Source: JAGWRI01 sp035700805 (GTDB lineage: Bacteria > Gemmatimonadota > Gemmatimonadetes > Gemmatimonadales > Gemmatimonadaceae). From it: 64,000 nt of DNA. Shown piece by piece: positions 7,375 through 15,391 of the stretch (its first letter is position 1; each line of letters starts with the position of its first letter). The DNA lies in NCBI GenBank assembly GCA_035700805.1, contig DASSOG010000043.1, forward strand, positions 62,001 to 126,000, in the 5' to 3' direction. The translations under genes and the position numbers were made by a program. The notes below the pieces were generated by a model. That model did not search any database and was not told the origin of the DNA. It worked only from the letters and a program-made list of their open reading frames with translations.

Positions 7375-9498
7375 TCAGCGGCCGGTGGCCTTCCGTGCTG
7401 CATCCAATGCGGCCGTGGCGGCATCAAAGTGTTCGGCCAGGTCCGCAATCTCCCGCTGCGCGCGAGCCTGGTCACCCGCCCGGATCGCTTCGTTCACCGA
7501 GGGGAACACCATGTTGGCATATCCATTGTCCTCGTCGGCCACGTAGATGAGGTTGCGGAACCATTCGCGGTTCACCAGCCCCTGCGGACGGGTCAGCGCA
7601 CGTTCCACGCCTCGCAGTGCCGCATTGGTGGCAGTCAGCGTGGCGTCGGACGGCGATCCGGCCAGCAGCCCATCACGTGCGGTATTGAACGCGGTGGCCG
7701 CCGTGGAGAACCGCTGGAGCGCCGACCGTACCGGAGCCATGGTGGCATTCCAGTGCCGAGCCGCCAGCGCCCGGTCGATGGCCGGCAGATAGTCCTCCAT
7801 GGTACGCGCGAATTCCACATAGTCGTATGGCACCACCTGGGCGTTGGCCAGTCGCAGCACCATGGCCGTGCCAATGCGTCCCGCCGTGGCGTGATAGCGG
7901 TAGCCCGGATCCCCGAAGGTCGTCATCCGGTGGAGGTCATCGTACTGCGAATGGTACACCCCGTTCGGTCCCCCGAAGCCCCAGTCCGCAATCGGGATGC
8001 CCAAGTGGTTGTAGAAGCCGGCAAAGTCGGATCCGCCGCCCGGATCGCCCATGCGCGGTTCCGCGGATCCGGTGACACCGGCCGCCTTGCGCCACTCGGC
8101 GTACACGCTGCCCTGTCCGTTGGGATCGGGCACTTCACGGGCCACGTCACGCAGCGTGGACCGCAACGAGGGCGACCCGCCACCGCCGAACTGGGCCCCC
8201 TCTGCAGCTTCATCCTGGTTCAGGTAGGCGACCCCGCCCTTGAGCAGCCGCAGCGAATCGTCTTCCACGTACTCCGTGGAGCCGATGAGCCCCCACTCCT
8301 CCGCATCCCAGGTGGCAAATACGATGGTGCGCAGGGGGCGGTGCCCCTGTTTCACCTCACTCGCCACGGCCCGCGCTGCCTCAAGTACGCTCACGGTCCC
8401 GCTCACATTGTCGCCCGTGCCCGGTCCCCACGCGTCACGGTGCCCCCCGATGATCACCATCTCATCGGGAAAGGTGCTCCCCCGGACTATGCCGAATGTG
8501 TCATAGATCTTCTTGTAGCCGTCCGTGGCACGGTCATCCGCCACCTGCAGCCGCGCGCGTACCGGGCCGGGACCCACGTGGTACCGGAACGGGAGGCCGC
8601 CCTGCCAACCCTGCGCGGGAATCGCGGCGCCCCGCAGGTCCTGCAGCAACTGCTGCGCGTTGCCGTAGCCAATGGGGATGACCGGGATGTGCGGCACCGG
8701 CATCTGGTCCGGCGAAAGCCGCGTAGCACCCTCAGTGCTTGGATATCCGGGGGTGGACGGGTCGCCGTCCACGTTCAGGATGCTGCCGCGCTGCACGCCG
8801 CCCGGATTGCGGTACGGCCCCTCGGCGTACACATCCCCGCGCACGTAGCCGTCCTCCTGCGGGTCGCTGTAAAGAATGAGCGCAATGGCTCCGTGCTTCT
8901 CCGCCTCACGTGCCTTGATGCCGCGAAAGCTGCGGCCATACCGCGCGACCACAATCTTCCCCTTCACGGATACGCCGATGGCATCCAACTGGGCGTAATC
9001 CTCGATCAGTCCGTAGTTGGCGTACACCACGTCGCCCGTCACGTCGCCTACACCACTGTATCCGTTGACCGTCGGATACTGCGGCAGCATGGAAGTCGGG
9101 TCCCCCGGCACCGGCGGCTCCGGCAGCGAGAGCTCCCGAGGGGTGCCGTCCACGCGCCACAGATGCACCGCGGTGGGCTGCGGCATCCACACCGTATAGG
9201 TACGGGTCTCCGTTTCCAGCCCCCACTGCTTCATCTGGTCCAGCACGTAGTCGCGCGTCCGCGCCTGCGCCGGAGTCCCAGCCACATGCGTGCTGCTGGA
9301 CAGTGCCCGTGAGTGCGCGGCCGCGGTCGTGGTGGACGGTATCGCAATGGCGTGCGCCTCCAGGGCGCGCTCGCGCTGCGCGGTGCTGGCCGAGTATCCC
9401 GGCATCTGTTGCGCGGCAAGCGGAGTGGCAGCCAGCAGGACGACGAGGAGCAGGGGGCGCCTGAAGATCACGGATCTCTCGCGGAAAGGGGTCCCCAC
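7375..9498 (-). CDS. Secreted M28 zinc peptidase, glutamate carboxypeptidase II (PSMA)-like
   Basis: A 707-residue exported peptidase. A Sec signal (about 12-29, ending PLAAQ) is followed by an M28 core interrupted by a PA domain (about 145-290) and a transferrin-receptor-like dimerisation domain (about 590-705). Metal ligands by family comparison are His353 and Asp363 (GGHRDAWGPGTGDN), Glu401 next to the catalytic Glu400 (WDAEEWG), Asp429 (LNQDEA) and His516 (YHSQYDD). Such enzymes remove C-terminal acidic residues from peptides. An internal start at the hydrophobic run is also possible. Length matches the family. Confidence 0.92.
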   Translation of the reverse strand: MGTPFRERSVIFRRPLLLVVLLAATPLAAQQMPGYSASTAQRERALEAHAIAIPSTTTAAAHSRALSSSTHVAGTPAQARTRDYVLDQMKQWGLETETRTYTVWMPQPTAVHLWRVDGTPRELSLPEPPVPGDPTSMLPQYPTVNGYSGVGDVTGDVVYANYGLIEDYAQLDAIGVSVKGKIVVARYGRSFRGIKAREAEKHGAIALILYSDPQEDGYVRGDVYAEGPYRNPGGVQRGSILNVDGDPSTPGYPSTEGATRLSPDQMPVPHIPVIPIGYGNAQQLLQDLRGAAIPAQGWQGGLPFRYHVGPGPVRARLQVADDRATDGYKKIYDTFGIVRGSTFPDEMVIIGGHRDAWGPGTGDNVSGTVSVLEAARAVASEVKQGHRPLRTIVFATWDAEEWGLIGSTEYVEDDSLRLLKGGVAYLNQDEAAEGAQFGGGGSPSLRSTLRDVAREVPDPNGQGSVYAEWRKAAGVTGSAEPRMGDPGGGSDFAGFYNHLGIPIADWGFGGPNGVYHSQYDDLHRMTTFGDPGYRYHATAGRIGTAMVLRLANAQVVPYDYVEFARTMEDYLPAIDRALAARHWNATMAPVRSALQRFSTAATAFNTARDGLLAGSPSDATLTATNAALRGVERALTRPQGLVNREWFRNLIYVADEDNGYANMVFPSVNEAIRAGDQARAQREIADLAEHFDAATAALDAARKATGR

Positions 9499-9562
9499 GA
9501 ATTAAGCCATGAACGAGCGCCCGGCAATGCCTTGGCAGCCACCGTGTATCGGCACAGACCCT

Positions 9563-9600
9563 GGTGGGGGATGGCCAGTGCTCACTGACCATCCCACCCC
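9563..9600 (-). terminator. Hairpin after the 433-residue protein gene, weak terminator candidate
   Basis: GGGATGG and CAGTG at 9567-9580 pair with CACTG and CCATCCC at 9583-9597, with single unpaired bases, 14 bases after the stop of the upstream gene. There is no T-run, so it may be a weak terminator or an mRNA-processing structure between this gene and the M28 gene. Confidence 0.35.
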
Positions 9601-9613
9601 GGTCGGCCGCTGC

Positions 9614-10915
9614 CTACTGCATGATGATCATCGTTGTCCCACCACCGCCCCCGCCGAACCGCGGGTTCACCACGTTGTTGAAGAGCGACCCGAAGGTGTA
9701 GCTCAGCCCGAAGAAGGCATTCCAGCGATACCCGGTGAGGAGCTGCCGCTGCTGCAGCAGCACTTCGGCCGGCGTGGCGGTGCCCTTGGTCAGGTAGATC
9801 TGGTCGTGAATCACGCTGTATGAAGCGGAGAGGTCGAAGTTCAGTCCCCGGACAATGTTGATGGAGCCACCACCGCTGATGCTCCCACTGTGCTTGCTGC
9901 CGTCGTTGAGGTAGCTGCTTCCATCGGCGCCGAAGTTCACGGACCCCCAGCGTTCTCGCTGGGCGTACGCGATGGACAGCGTCTGCACTGGCAAGGTCTC
10001 GTTCATCTTGAGGAAAATGGTCGTGTCGTTGTAGGCCAGGATGTTGATCCCAACGCCATACTGGATGCGAAGCTGCCGCCTGGTGGATTCCTTGTAGGGC
10101 ATCACGTCGTACTCGACAGCAGGCGTGAGCGTGAGATTCCGTTTCTGGTTCAGGAACGTGGAAGATTCAATCGATCCCTTGAGCCCTGCTGACCAGTGCG
10201 GTCCCATACTCTTCACCGCCAGCGTCGAAAACCCCAGGCCGCGCTGGATGTTGACGATGGTGGTGTCGGGGGACTCGAGTGTATATCGAGATTCGTTATA
10301 ATTGTCATTGACCGAGAAGTTGAGCTTCCAAGCCTCGGTGGTATGGGACGCCGAGACTGAGCCGCTCATGAACATCGAACGCGTCAGCTCCTCGGCAAAG
10401 ACATTCCCGTTTACGCTCGTCTGAAACACCCAGGCGTGCCAGGGATCCGCCTTCGGGGTTGTCTGTTCCGTACCGGTGGGGCTGGCCTTCACCGAGATGT
10501 TCAACTGATCGGCCAGCGGTGTACGGGCCACGTAGCGGACGAGCCCCTGCTCCAGCACCCGGGCCATCGCCTGCCGAACGTCGTCCGCCGATGCGCCGGC
10601 CACGGTGTTGAATTGGAGTGTGTCCACCAACTGTGCAAAGCGCCGCTGGCCGATGAACGTCATCGTGTACCGTGAACCCTGCCCGGCCGTGCCCTGGGTG
10701 CTCACCAGCACATCCACGTCGGCCGCGGCGCGGTCACGCACCCAGTCCACATACGCGATGTGCGTATGGAGATAATCCTCATCGCACTGGTATGAACAGT
10801 CCAGGTAAACCGTTACCCTCGAGGAGGCGGGTGACGAAGTCTGGGCCGCCGCAAGCCTGGGAATCACAACCAACGCGATGCTGGCCAGCAGGGACCAACG
10901 CGCGTACTTCGTCAT
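9614..10915 (-). CDS. Secreted, probably outer-membrane beta-barrel protein of unknown function
   Basis: A 433-residue protein with a Sec signal (about 7-25, ending RLAAAQ). Residues 35-145 form an alpha/beta domain with a paired-Cys stretch (YLDCSYQCDEDYLHTH) and a VDWVRDRAAADVDVLVSTQ segment. From about 155 to the end, amphipathic strands of alternating hydrophobic residues with aromatic ends (SAGLKGSIESSTF, LTLTPAVEYDVM, FGLSYTFGSLFNN) suggest an outer-membrane barrel. The extreme C terminus is Gly-rich. I cannot name the family. The gene precedes a secreted M28 peptidase on the same strand, which suggests an envelope role. Confidence 0.7.
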   Translation of the reverse strand: MTKYARWSLLASIALVVIPRLAAAQTSSPASSRVTVYLDCSYQCDEDYLHTHIAYVDWVRDRAAADVDVLVSTQGTAGQGSRYTMTFIGQRRFAQLVDTLQFNTVAGASADDVRQAMARVLEQGLVRYVARTPLADQLNISVKASPTGTEQTTPKADPWHAWVFQTSVNGNVFAEELTRSMFMSGSVSASHTTEAWKLNFSVNDNYNESRYTLESPDTTIVNIQRGLGFSTLAVKSMGPHWSAGLKGSIESSTFLNQKRNLTLTPAVEYDVMPYKESTRRQLRIQYGVGINILAYNDTTIFLKMNETLPVQTLSIAYAQRERWGSVNFGADGSSYLNDGSKHSGSISGGGSINIVRGLNFDLSASYSVIHDQIYLTKGTATPAEVLLQQRQLLTGYRWNAFFGLSYTFGSLFNNVVNPRFGGGGGGTTMIIMQ

Positions 10916-11217
10916 GCAGCCTCCTGAGGCGGCGGATGGGTGTCGATGGGTGGAACGGGGGGTGTCGCACGGCCGGTGGGAACTGCCCGTTGCGCTGGGC
11001 AGCTCAAGGTAACGGCCGGTTGGAGGAAAGTGACGCTTCCGCGTGGAGGCTCATCAATTCCTCATGCTGGCCTAATCACGCGTCCATCTTCGACACGGAC
11101 CGTCCGCGAACGGTTTGCTCTGGGTCGCCCGGCTTCCAGTGACCTGCACAGGTCGCCGGGCATTCCCCGGCAAATCTCGCTCCAGTCAGGCGCACGCCAC
11201 GCGCCATACCTGATGGG
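10916..11217. other. Intergenic stretch with no recognised gene
   Basis: These 302 bases between the secreted protein's start and the argA-like stop hold no coding frame with good codon use on either strand. They must contain the promoter of the leftward secreted-protein gene. I see no strong hairpin with a T-run and no tRNA. Confidence 0.5.
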
Positions 11218-11802
11218 TTACGCCGCGATGTGCAGCGTCGGCACACCCTGGCCACCTTCCGTCACGCAGGGCGGGTGATCAACCAGCGACAGTCCCTGAT
11301 CCCGGCTGGCTTCAACCGGCCGCGGCATTTCCACATGCAGGTTCTTCGCGAAGCAGTGTTCGTCGCAGGCAAACCGCCGCGCGCACCCCAGGCAGTCTCG
11401 CCGGATCTTTTCCGGATACCGTGCTCGGTCCACGTGCACATAGCCGCAGGCCGCGAAGAACGCCGGCTGAAGCGTAAGCGCAAAAACGTCGAACACGTCC
11501 CGCTTGCGTGCCAGTCGCTCCACGGCCTGGACCACGGCGCGCCCCACCCCAAGGCCCTGCGCCTCGGGCGCCACGGCAATCGCCGCGACCTCCGCCACCG
11601 ACGGTGAGTACTCCTTGAGCGAGCCACAGCCCATGAGCTCGCCGTCGGCAGCCAGGGCCACGACAAAGTCCTGGATGCTGAGCGCCACCGCCTGCGGGCT
11701 GCGGCGCAGCATCAACAGCGCGTCCGCAAATTGATTGTTCAGCCGGACGATGGCGGCTACGTCCTCCGGTCGCGCCGGCCGGATCTGCACCGCGGCAGTC
11801 AT
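11218..11802 (-). CDS. argA: Short N-acetylglutamate synthase-like GNAT acetyltransferase
   Basis: Start ATG at 11802 overlaps the argD stop by one base (TAATG), which argues for coupling; the frame extends further upstream only inside argD. The 194-residue product has a GNAT fold (IRPARPEDVAAIVRL) with the acetyl-CoA loop EAQGLGVGR at about 81-89. A tail IRRDCLGCARRFACDEHCF has four Cys, matching the Cys-containing C terminus of short ArgA proteins such as the mycobacterial type. It would acetylate glutamate, the first step of arginine synthesis. Position at the end of argC-argB-argD supports this. An unrelated acetyltransferase is less likely. Confidence 0.78.
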   Translation of the reverse strand: MTAAVQIRPARPEDVAAIVRLNNQFADALLMLRRSPQAVALSIQDFVVALAADGELMGCGSLKEYSPSVAEVAAIAVAPEAQGLGVGRAVVQAVERLARKRDVFDVFALTLQPAFFAACGYVHVDRARYPEKIRRDCLGCARRFACDEHCFAKNLHVEMPRPVEASRDQGLSLVDHPPCVTEGGQGVPTLHIAA

Positions 11803-13013
11803 TACAGGATGCGCTCCAGCACGGCCAGCCCTTCCGCCAGCTCTTCCCGCGTGGCCACCAGCGGCGGCAGCAGTCGCACGGTGTACTCGCCGGCCGAACA
11901 CACCAGCAAGCCGGCCGAGCGCGCTTCACTGACAACGTGCGCCGCCGTGCCCATCACATCCAGACCCCACATGAGACCGAGGCCGCGTACGCCACGGATC
12001 CGCCCCGTGCGCTGCGCCAGCTCCCGAAGCTGTCCGCCAAACCATTCCCCCACGTCACGCACATGCGCCAGCATCGCCGGTTCGGACAAGCGGTCCACGA
12101 TATACGAAGCCACGGACGCTACCAGCGGCCCGCCGCCGAACGTGGTGCCGTGATCACCAGGCTGGATGGCCGCCGCCACCGGTTCGGCAAGCAACACGGC
12201 CCCCATGGGCAGTCCACCAGCCATGGGCTTTGCCAACGTCAGGATGTCCGGCTCCACACCCGATTGCTCATAGGCAAACAGCGATCCGGTGCGGCCCAGG
12301 CCGCACTGGATCTCGTCGAAGATGAGCGCCGCCCCACGCTCGCGCGTGAGTGCGCGCAGTTCCCGCAGCAGGCCATGATCCATGACACGCACGCCACCTT
12401 CGCCCTGCACGGGCTCCACGATGACCGCCGCGCCAGTCTCCGTCGTCAGTGCGGCCGCGACATCCTCAATGTCCCGCTCCACAATCGAGATGCCCCCCGC
12501 CAGCGGACGAAAAGGGACGCCGTAGGCCGGGCGGTCCGTGGCCGCCACCGTCCCGAACAGCCGCCCGTGGAACGATCCGCGCAACGCCACGATCTCCTGC
12601 TTGTCTTCGCTGATCGTGCGCGCCCACCGCCGCGCGAACTTGAAGGCGGCCTCATTGGCCTCGGCGCCCGAATTGCAGAAGAACACCCGATCAGCGAACG
12701 AATGGGCAACGAGCCTCGCCGCCAACTCATGGGCCGGTGCCGTGTGGTAGAGGTTGGACGTGTGTACCAGCCCATCGGCCGCGCGATGCAGCGCGGCGCG
12801 CAACCCGGCATCGCCATACCCTAGTGCGTTGACCGCAATGCCGCTTACAAAATCCAGGTAGCGGTTGCCGTCAGCGTCAAACAGGTATACCCCCTCACCT
12901 CGCACCAGCTCCATCGGCGGCTGCCGATAGACGCCCAGCAGCACATCCGGCGTCGCCGGCGAAGCCGCAGATTCCTGTGCCGCACCTGCCGTCATGGGCG
13001 CACTCACGTTCAC
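11802..13013 (-). CDS. argD: Acetylornithine aminotransferase
   Basis: A 403-residue PLP enzyme that converts N-acetylglutamate semialdehyde to N-acetylornithine. It shows class-III aminotransferase marks: GEGVYLFDADGNRYLDFVSGIAVNALG, FCNSGAEANEAAFKFAR (about 113-128), IFDEIQCGLGRTG and the Schiff-base Lys in LTLAKPMAGG (about 250). The start overlaps argB by four bases (ATGA), so the operon is translationally coupled. The N-terminal 20 residues are Ala-rich and may be disordered. Confidence 0.95.
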   Translation of the reverse strand: MNVSAPMTAGAAQESAASPATPDVLLGVYRQPPMELVRGEGVYLFDADGNRYLDFVSGIAVNALGYGDAGLRAALHRAADGLVHTSNLYHTAPAHELAARLVAHSFADRVFFCNSGAEANEAAFKFARRWARTISEDKQEIVALRGSFHGRLFGTVAATDRPAYGVPFRPLAGGISIVERDIEDVAAALTTETGAAVIVEPVQGEGGVRVMDHGLLRELRALTRERGAALIFDEIQCGLGRTGSLFAYEQSGVEPDILTLAKPMAGGLPMGAVLLAEPVAAAIQPGDHGTTFGGGPLVASVASYIVDRLSEPAMLAHVRDVGEWFGGQLRELAQRTGRIRGVRGLGLMWGLDVMGTAAHVVSEARSAGLLVCSAGEYTVRLLPPLVATREELAEGLAVLERIL

Positions 13014-13768
13014 TCCCCCTTCGTGGTAATGATGGTTCCGCCAGCCTGGTCATCCAGGATTGAGAGGTCTCCAATGCGCACCCGCGGGACTCCATTGCGC
13101 AGGGCGCTCAGCGCGGCTTCCACCTTTGCGGCCATGCCGCCATCCGCAATGCCGCGTGCCACGAGATCCATGGCCTGGCCGGTGCTCAGCCGCTTCAATA
13201 CGCGCTCTCCATCCAGGATGCCCGCCACATCGGCAATAAGCAGCAGCTCTTCGGCGTGCAGCGCGGCGGCGATGGCCGCCGCGGCATCGTCGGCGTTCAC
13301 GTTCAGTACGGGCCCAAGTTCCAGCCCGATATTGCGACTTACCGGGGAGATCACTGGCAGGTATCCACCGTCCAGCAGGTGCAGGAGCAGCGAGGCGTTC
13401 ACGCGCTGCACCTCGCCCACATATCCCATGGAGGCGGCATTCACCGGGGTGGCGGCGATGAGCGAAGCGTCCTCGCCCGAGATCCCCACGGCGCGCACGC
13501 CTTCGTGCACCAGCGCCGAGACGAGCCGCTTGTTCACGCCGCCCGAGAGCCCCATGCGCACGAGGTCGATGTCGCGGGCTGACGTCACGCGCCGGCCTTG
13601 CACAAACTCCGGCGTCAGGCCGAATGCGTCCTGCAACGCCGTCACCTCGGTACCGCCTCCATGCACCAGCACCAGTGATCGCGCTTGCGCATCCCATGCG
13701 TCCGCAATCTCACGCGCCAGGGAGGGGTCGCCTTGGACCCTCCCTCCTACCTTCACTACTCGAGTCAT
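13010..13768 (-). CDS. argB: Acetylglutamate kinase
   Basis: A 252-residue amino-acid kinase, short like the E. coli type, which phosphorylates N-acetylglutamate. It shows RVVKVGGRV, the substrate loop VHGGGTEV (about 35-42), NVNADDAAAAIAAAL and the terminal GGTIIT. Overlaps argC upstream and argD downstream by four bases each. No N-terminal helix extension of the arginine-inhibited hexameric type is present, so feedback inhibition at this step may be weak (inference from family knowledge). Confidence 0.95.
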   Translation of the reverse strand: MTRVVKVGGRVQGDPSLAREIADAWDAQARSLVLVHGGGTEVTALQDAFGLTPEFVQGRRVTSARDIDLVRMGLSGGVNKRLVSALVHEGVRAVGISGEDASLIAATPVNAASMGYVGEVQRVNASLLLHLLDGGYLPVISPVSRNIGLELGPVLNVNADDAAAAIAAALHAEELLLIADVAGILDGERVLKRLSTGQAMDLVARGIADGGMAAKVEAALSALRNGVPRVRIGDLSILDDQAGGTIITTKGE

Positions 13769-14745
13769 CGCAGGAGTCCCGCCGTCTCGTCCAGGCCCAG
13801 CATCAGGTTGGCGTTTTGCAATGCCTGCCCTGCCGCCCCTTTCACCAGATTGTCGATGGCCGAAAAGACCTGAAGCATCGGCTTCCGGGTACCCGTGAGC
13901 GGCTGGACGAAAATCTGCACTGCATTGCGGTACGCCACGTCGCGAAGCCGCGGGGGTGCTTCGACCAGCTCAATGAAAGCTTCACCCGCGAATCGCCGTT
14001 GCCAAGGCTCCAGCGGATCCTTCAGGGGTTCCTGCAATTCCACGGTAATGGTGGACAGGATGCCCCGCGCCACCGGCAGCAGGTGCGGCGTAAATACCAG
14101 GTCCGCGGTCACCCCCATGCGGCTGAGTTCGGCACGCATCTCATTCAGGTGCCGATGCGTGTTGCCCACACCGTACGCGCGATAGTCTTCGGCCACTTCA
14201 CCAAACAGGTATTCGCGCCGAGGGCTGTTGCCGGCACCGGTCACGCCGCTGGCCGAGTTCGCGATGATCGCGCTCTCCGGCGCAATCAGGCCCCGCTCCG
14301 CAAGCGGCGCGAGCGCCAGCAGGATCGACGTCGGATAGCAGCCGGGGTTGGCCACCACCCGGGAACCGCGCACCTGCTCACGTGCGATTTCGGTCATGCC
14401 ATACGGCACACCGCCGCGTCCGTTGCCGGGCCTCAGGTCGGCGGAGAGATCCACCACGCGCGCGCCGGCGGCCGCGGCCGCCTCAACCCACGTCCGCGAC
14501 GCCCCATGCGGCAGCGAACTGAACACCAGTTCGGCACCGGACAGCGGGGCGTCGTCCGTGGCCACGAACGTCACCGCGCGTCCGCCAGCCTGCACGGTCT
14601 CGCCGCGCTGCTCGTTGGCCGTGGCAAAGTCCAGGGACAGCGCTGGATGGCGCTGGATGAGCGCACAAAGCTCGCGGCCAGCATATCCACTGGCCCCGAG
14701 CACACCGACGGGAATCCTGTTCACGGGGAATGCATAATAATACAT
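13765..14745 (-). CDS. argC: N-acetyl-gamma-glutamyl-phosphate reductase
   Basis: A 326-residue enzyme making N-acetylglutamate semialdehyde with NADPH. It shows VGVLGASGYAGREL (Rossmann loop), VANPGCYPTS with the catalytic Cys, and HRHLNEM. The frame runs further upstream inside argR antisense; the ATG at 14745 is taken because the family motif follows within 13 residues. A GTG at 14726 is the alternative. An 8-of-8 ARG-box match (14731-14744) overlaps this start, so ArgR could block both transcription and initiation. First gene of argC-argB-argD-argA. Confidence 0.93.
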   Translation of the reverse strand: MYYYAFPVNRIPVGVLGASGYAGRELCALIQRHPALSLDFATANEQRGETVQAGGRAVTFVATDDAPLSGAELVFSSLPHGASRTWVEAAAAAGARVVDLSADLRPGNGRGGVPYGMTEIAREQVRGSRVVANPGCYPTSILLALAPLAERGLIAPESAIIANSASGVTGAGNSPRREYLFGEVAEDYRAYGVGNTHRHLNEMRAELSRMGVTADLVFTPHLLPVARGILSTITVELQEPLKDPLEPWQRRFAGEAFIELVEAPPRLRDVAYRNAVQIFVQPLTGTRKPMLQVFSAIDNLVKGAAGQALQNANLMLGLDETAGLLR

Positions 14746-14764
14746 CCCACTGGAGTCAACTCCA
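14731..14764. promoter_or_regulatory. ARG boxes in the argC-argR divergent region
   Basis: TGCATAATAATACA (14731-14744) fits the ARG-box core TGNATNNNNATNCA at every fixed position. TGGAGTCAACTCCA (14751-14764), a near-perfect dyad, fits six of eight, 20 bases centre to centre from the first. This spacing is close to that of tandem ARG boxes bound by an ArgR hexamer. The site would repress the leftward arg operon and could also autoregulate argR. Confidence 0.65.
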
Positions 14765-14794
14765 GCGGGCCTGCTATCTTCCCCCGACCAAGCC

Positions 14795-15247
14795 ATGCCC
14801 AACAAAGCCGAGCGCCACGCCACCATCCTCCGGATCACCGAGGCCGACGTCATCCCCAGCCAGGAGGAACTTCGCCTGCGACTGGCGCGGCACGGCGTGC
14901 GGGTCACCCAGGCCACGCTGTCACGAGACCTGCGCGAACTGGGGGTCGTCCGGGTGCCCACGCCGGACGGCGCCCGATACGTCCGGCAGGATGGCTTGAG
15001 CGATGACGCCCCGCCGGCACTCGCGGCGCTGCTCCCGCAGCTCTTCTCCAGCCTCAGCGGCGTGGGCGAGCTGGTGGTGCTCCATACGGTCGCGTCGGGC
15101 GCCCAGCCCGTTTCCGAGGCCATCGACGCCGAAGACTGGCCCGAAATCCTGGGCACCGTGGCCGGCGAGAACACGATCCTCATCGTCTGTCGCTCGGCGG
15201 GCGACCGGAAGGACGTGATGGCCCGCCTGACGAAGCTCGCCCAATAG
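14795..15247 (+). CDS. argR: Arginine repressor
   Basis: A 150-residue regulator. The N-terminal winged helix includes PSQEELRLRLARHGVRVTQATLSRDLRELG (about 21-50) and the C-terminal domain (about 78-150) binds arginine and makes trimers/hexamers. The arginine-contact motif reads GTVAGENTILIV where many ArgR have GTIAGDD; Glu-Asn replaces Asp-Asp. It is divergent from argC, with ARG boxes between the two genes, and precedes argG-argH, so it sits at the centre of its regulon. Confidence 0.95.
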   Translation: MPNKAERHATILRITEADVIPSQEELRLRLARHGVRVTQATLSRDLRELGVVRVPTPDGARYVRQDGLSDDAPPALAALLPQLFSSLSGVGELVVLHTVASGAQPVSEAIDAEDWPEILGTVAGENTILIVCRSAGDRKDVMARLTKLAQ

Positions 15248-15323
15248 CCTCGACGGGCGGGGCACGCCGGCAGGCGCCCGCCACGCCCTGAGCCCGCACG
15301 CCAGCCGGTCTTGAATCTGTCAA

Positions 15324-15377
15324 TTGACGCCGGGACGGTAAGTGCTTAAATATGCAGCGTTACTGCATAAACTTGCC
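15324..15377 (+). promoter_or_regulatory. argG promoter overlapped by tandem ARG boxes
   Basis: TTGACG (15324-15329), a 17-base spacer and TAAATA (15347-15352) form a promoter. TGCTTAAATATGCA (15343-15356) matches seven of eight fixed ARG-box positions and covers the -10. TGCATAAACTTGCC (15364-15377) matches six of eight. The two boxes start exactly 21 bases apart, the spacing of classical ARG-box pairs. ArgR with arginine should therefore repress argGH. Confidence 0.7.
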
Positions 15378-15391
15378 TCTCGGGAGCATCC

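Noticed and set aside
7429..9312. Long rightward frame of 627 codons
   Set aside because: It lies opposite the M28 peptidase gene, with no known motif and a composition expected from antisense high-GC DNA.
13624..15006. Rightward frame of 460 codons ending in the argR region
   Set aside because: Overlaps argC and argB on the other strand and has no family match; argR has its own convincing start at 14795.
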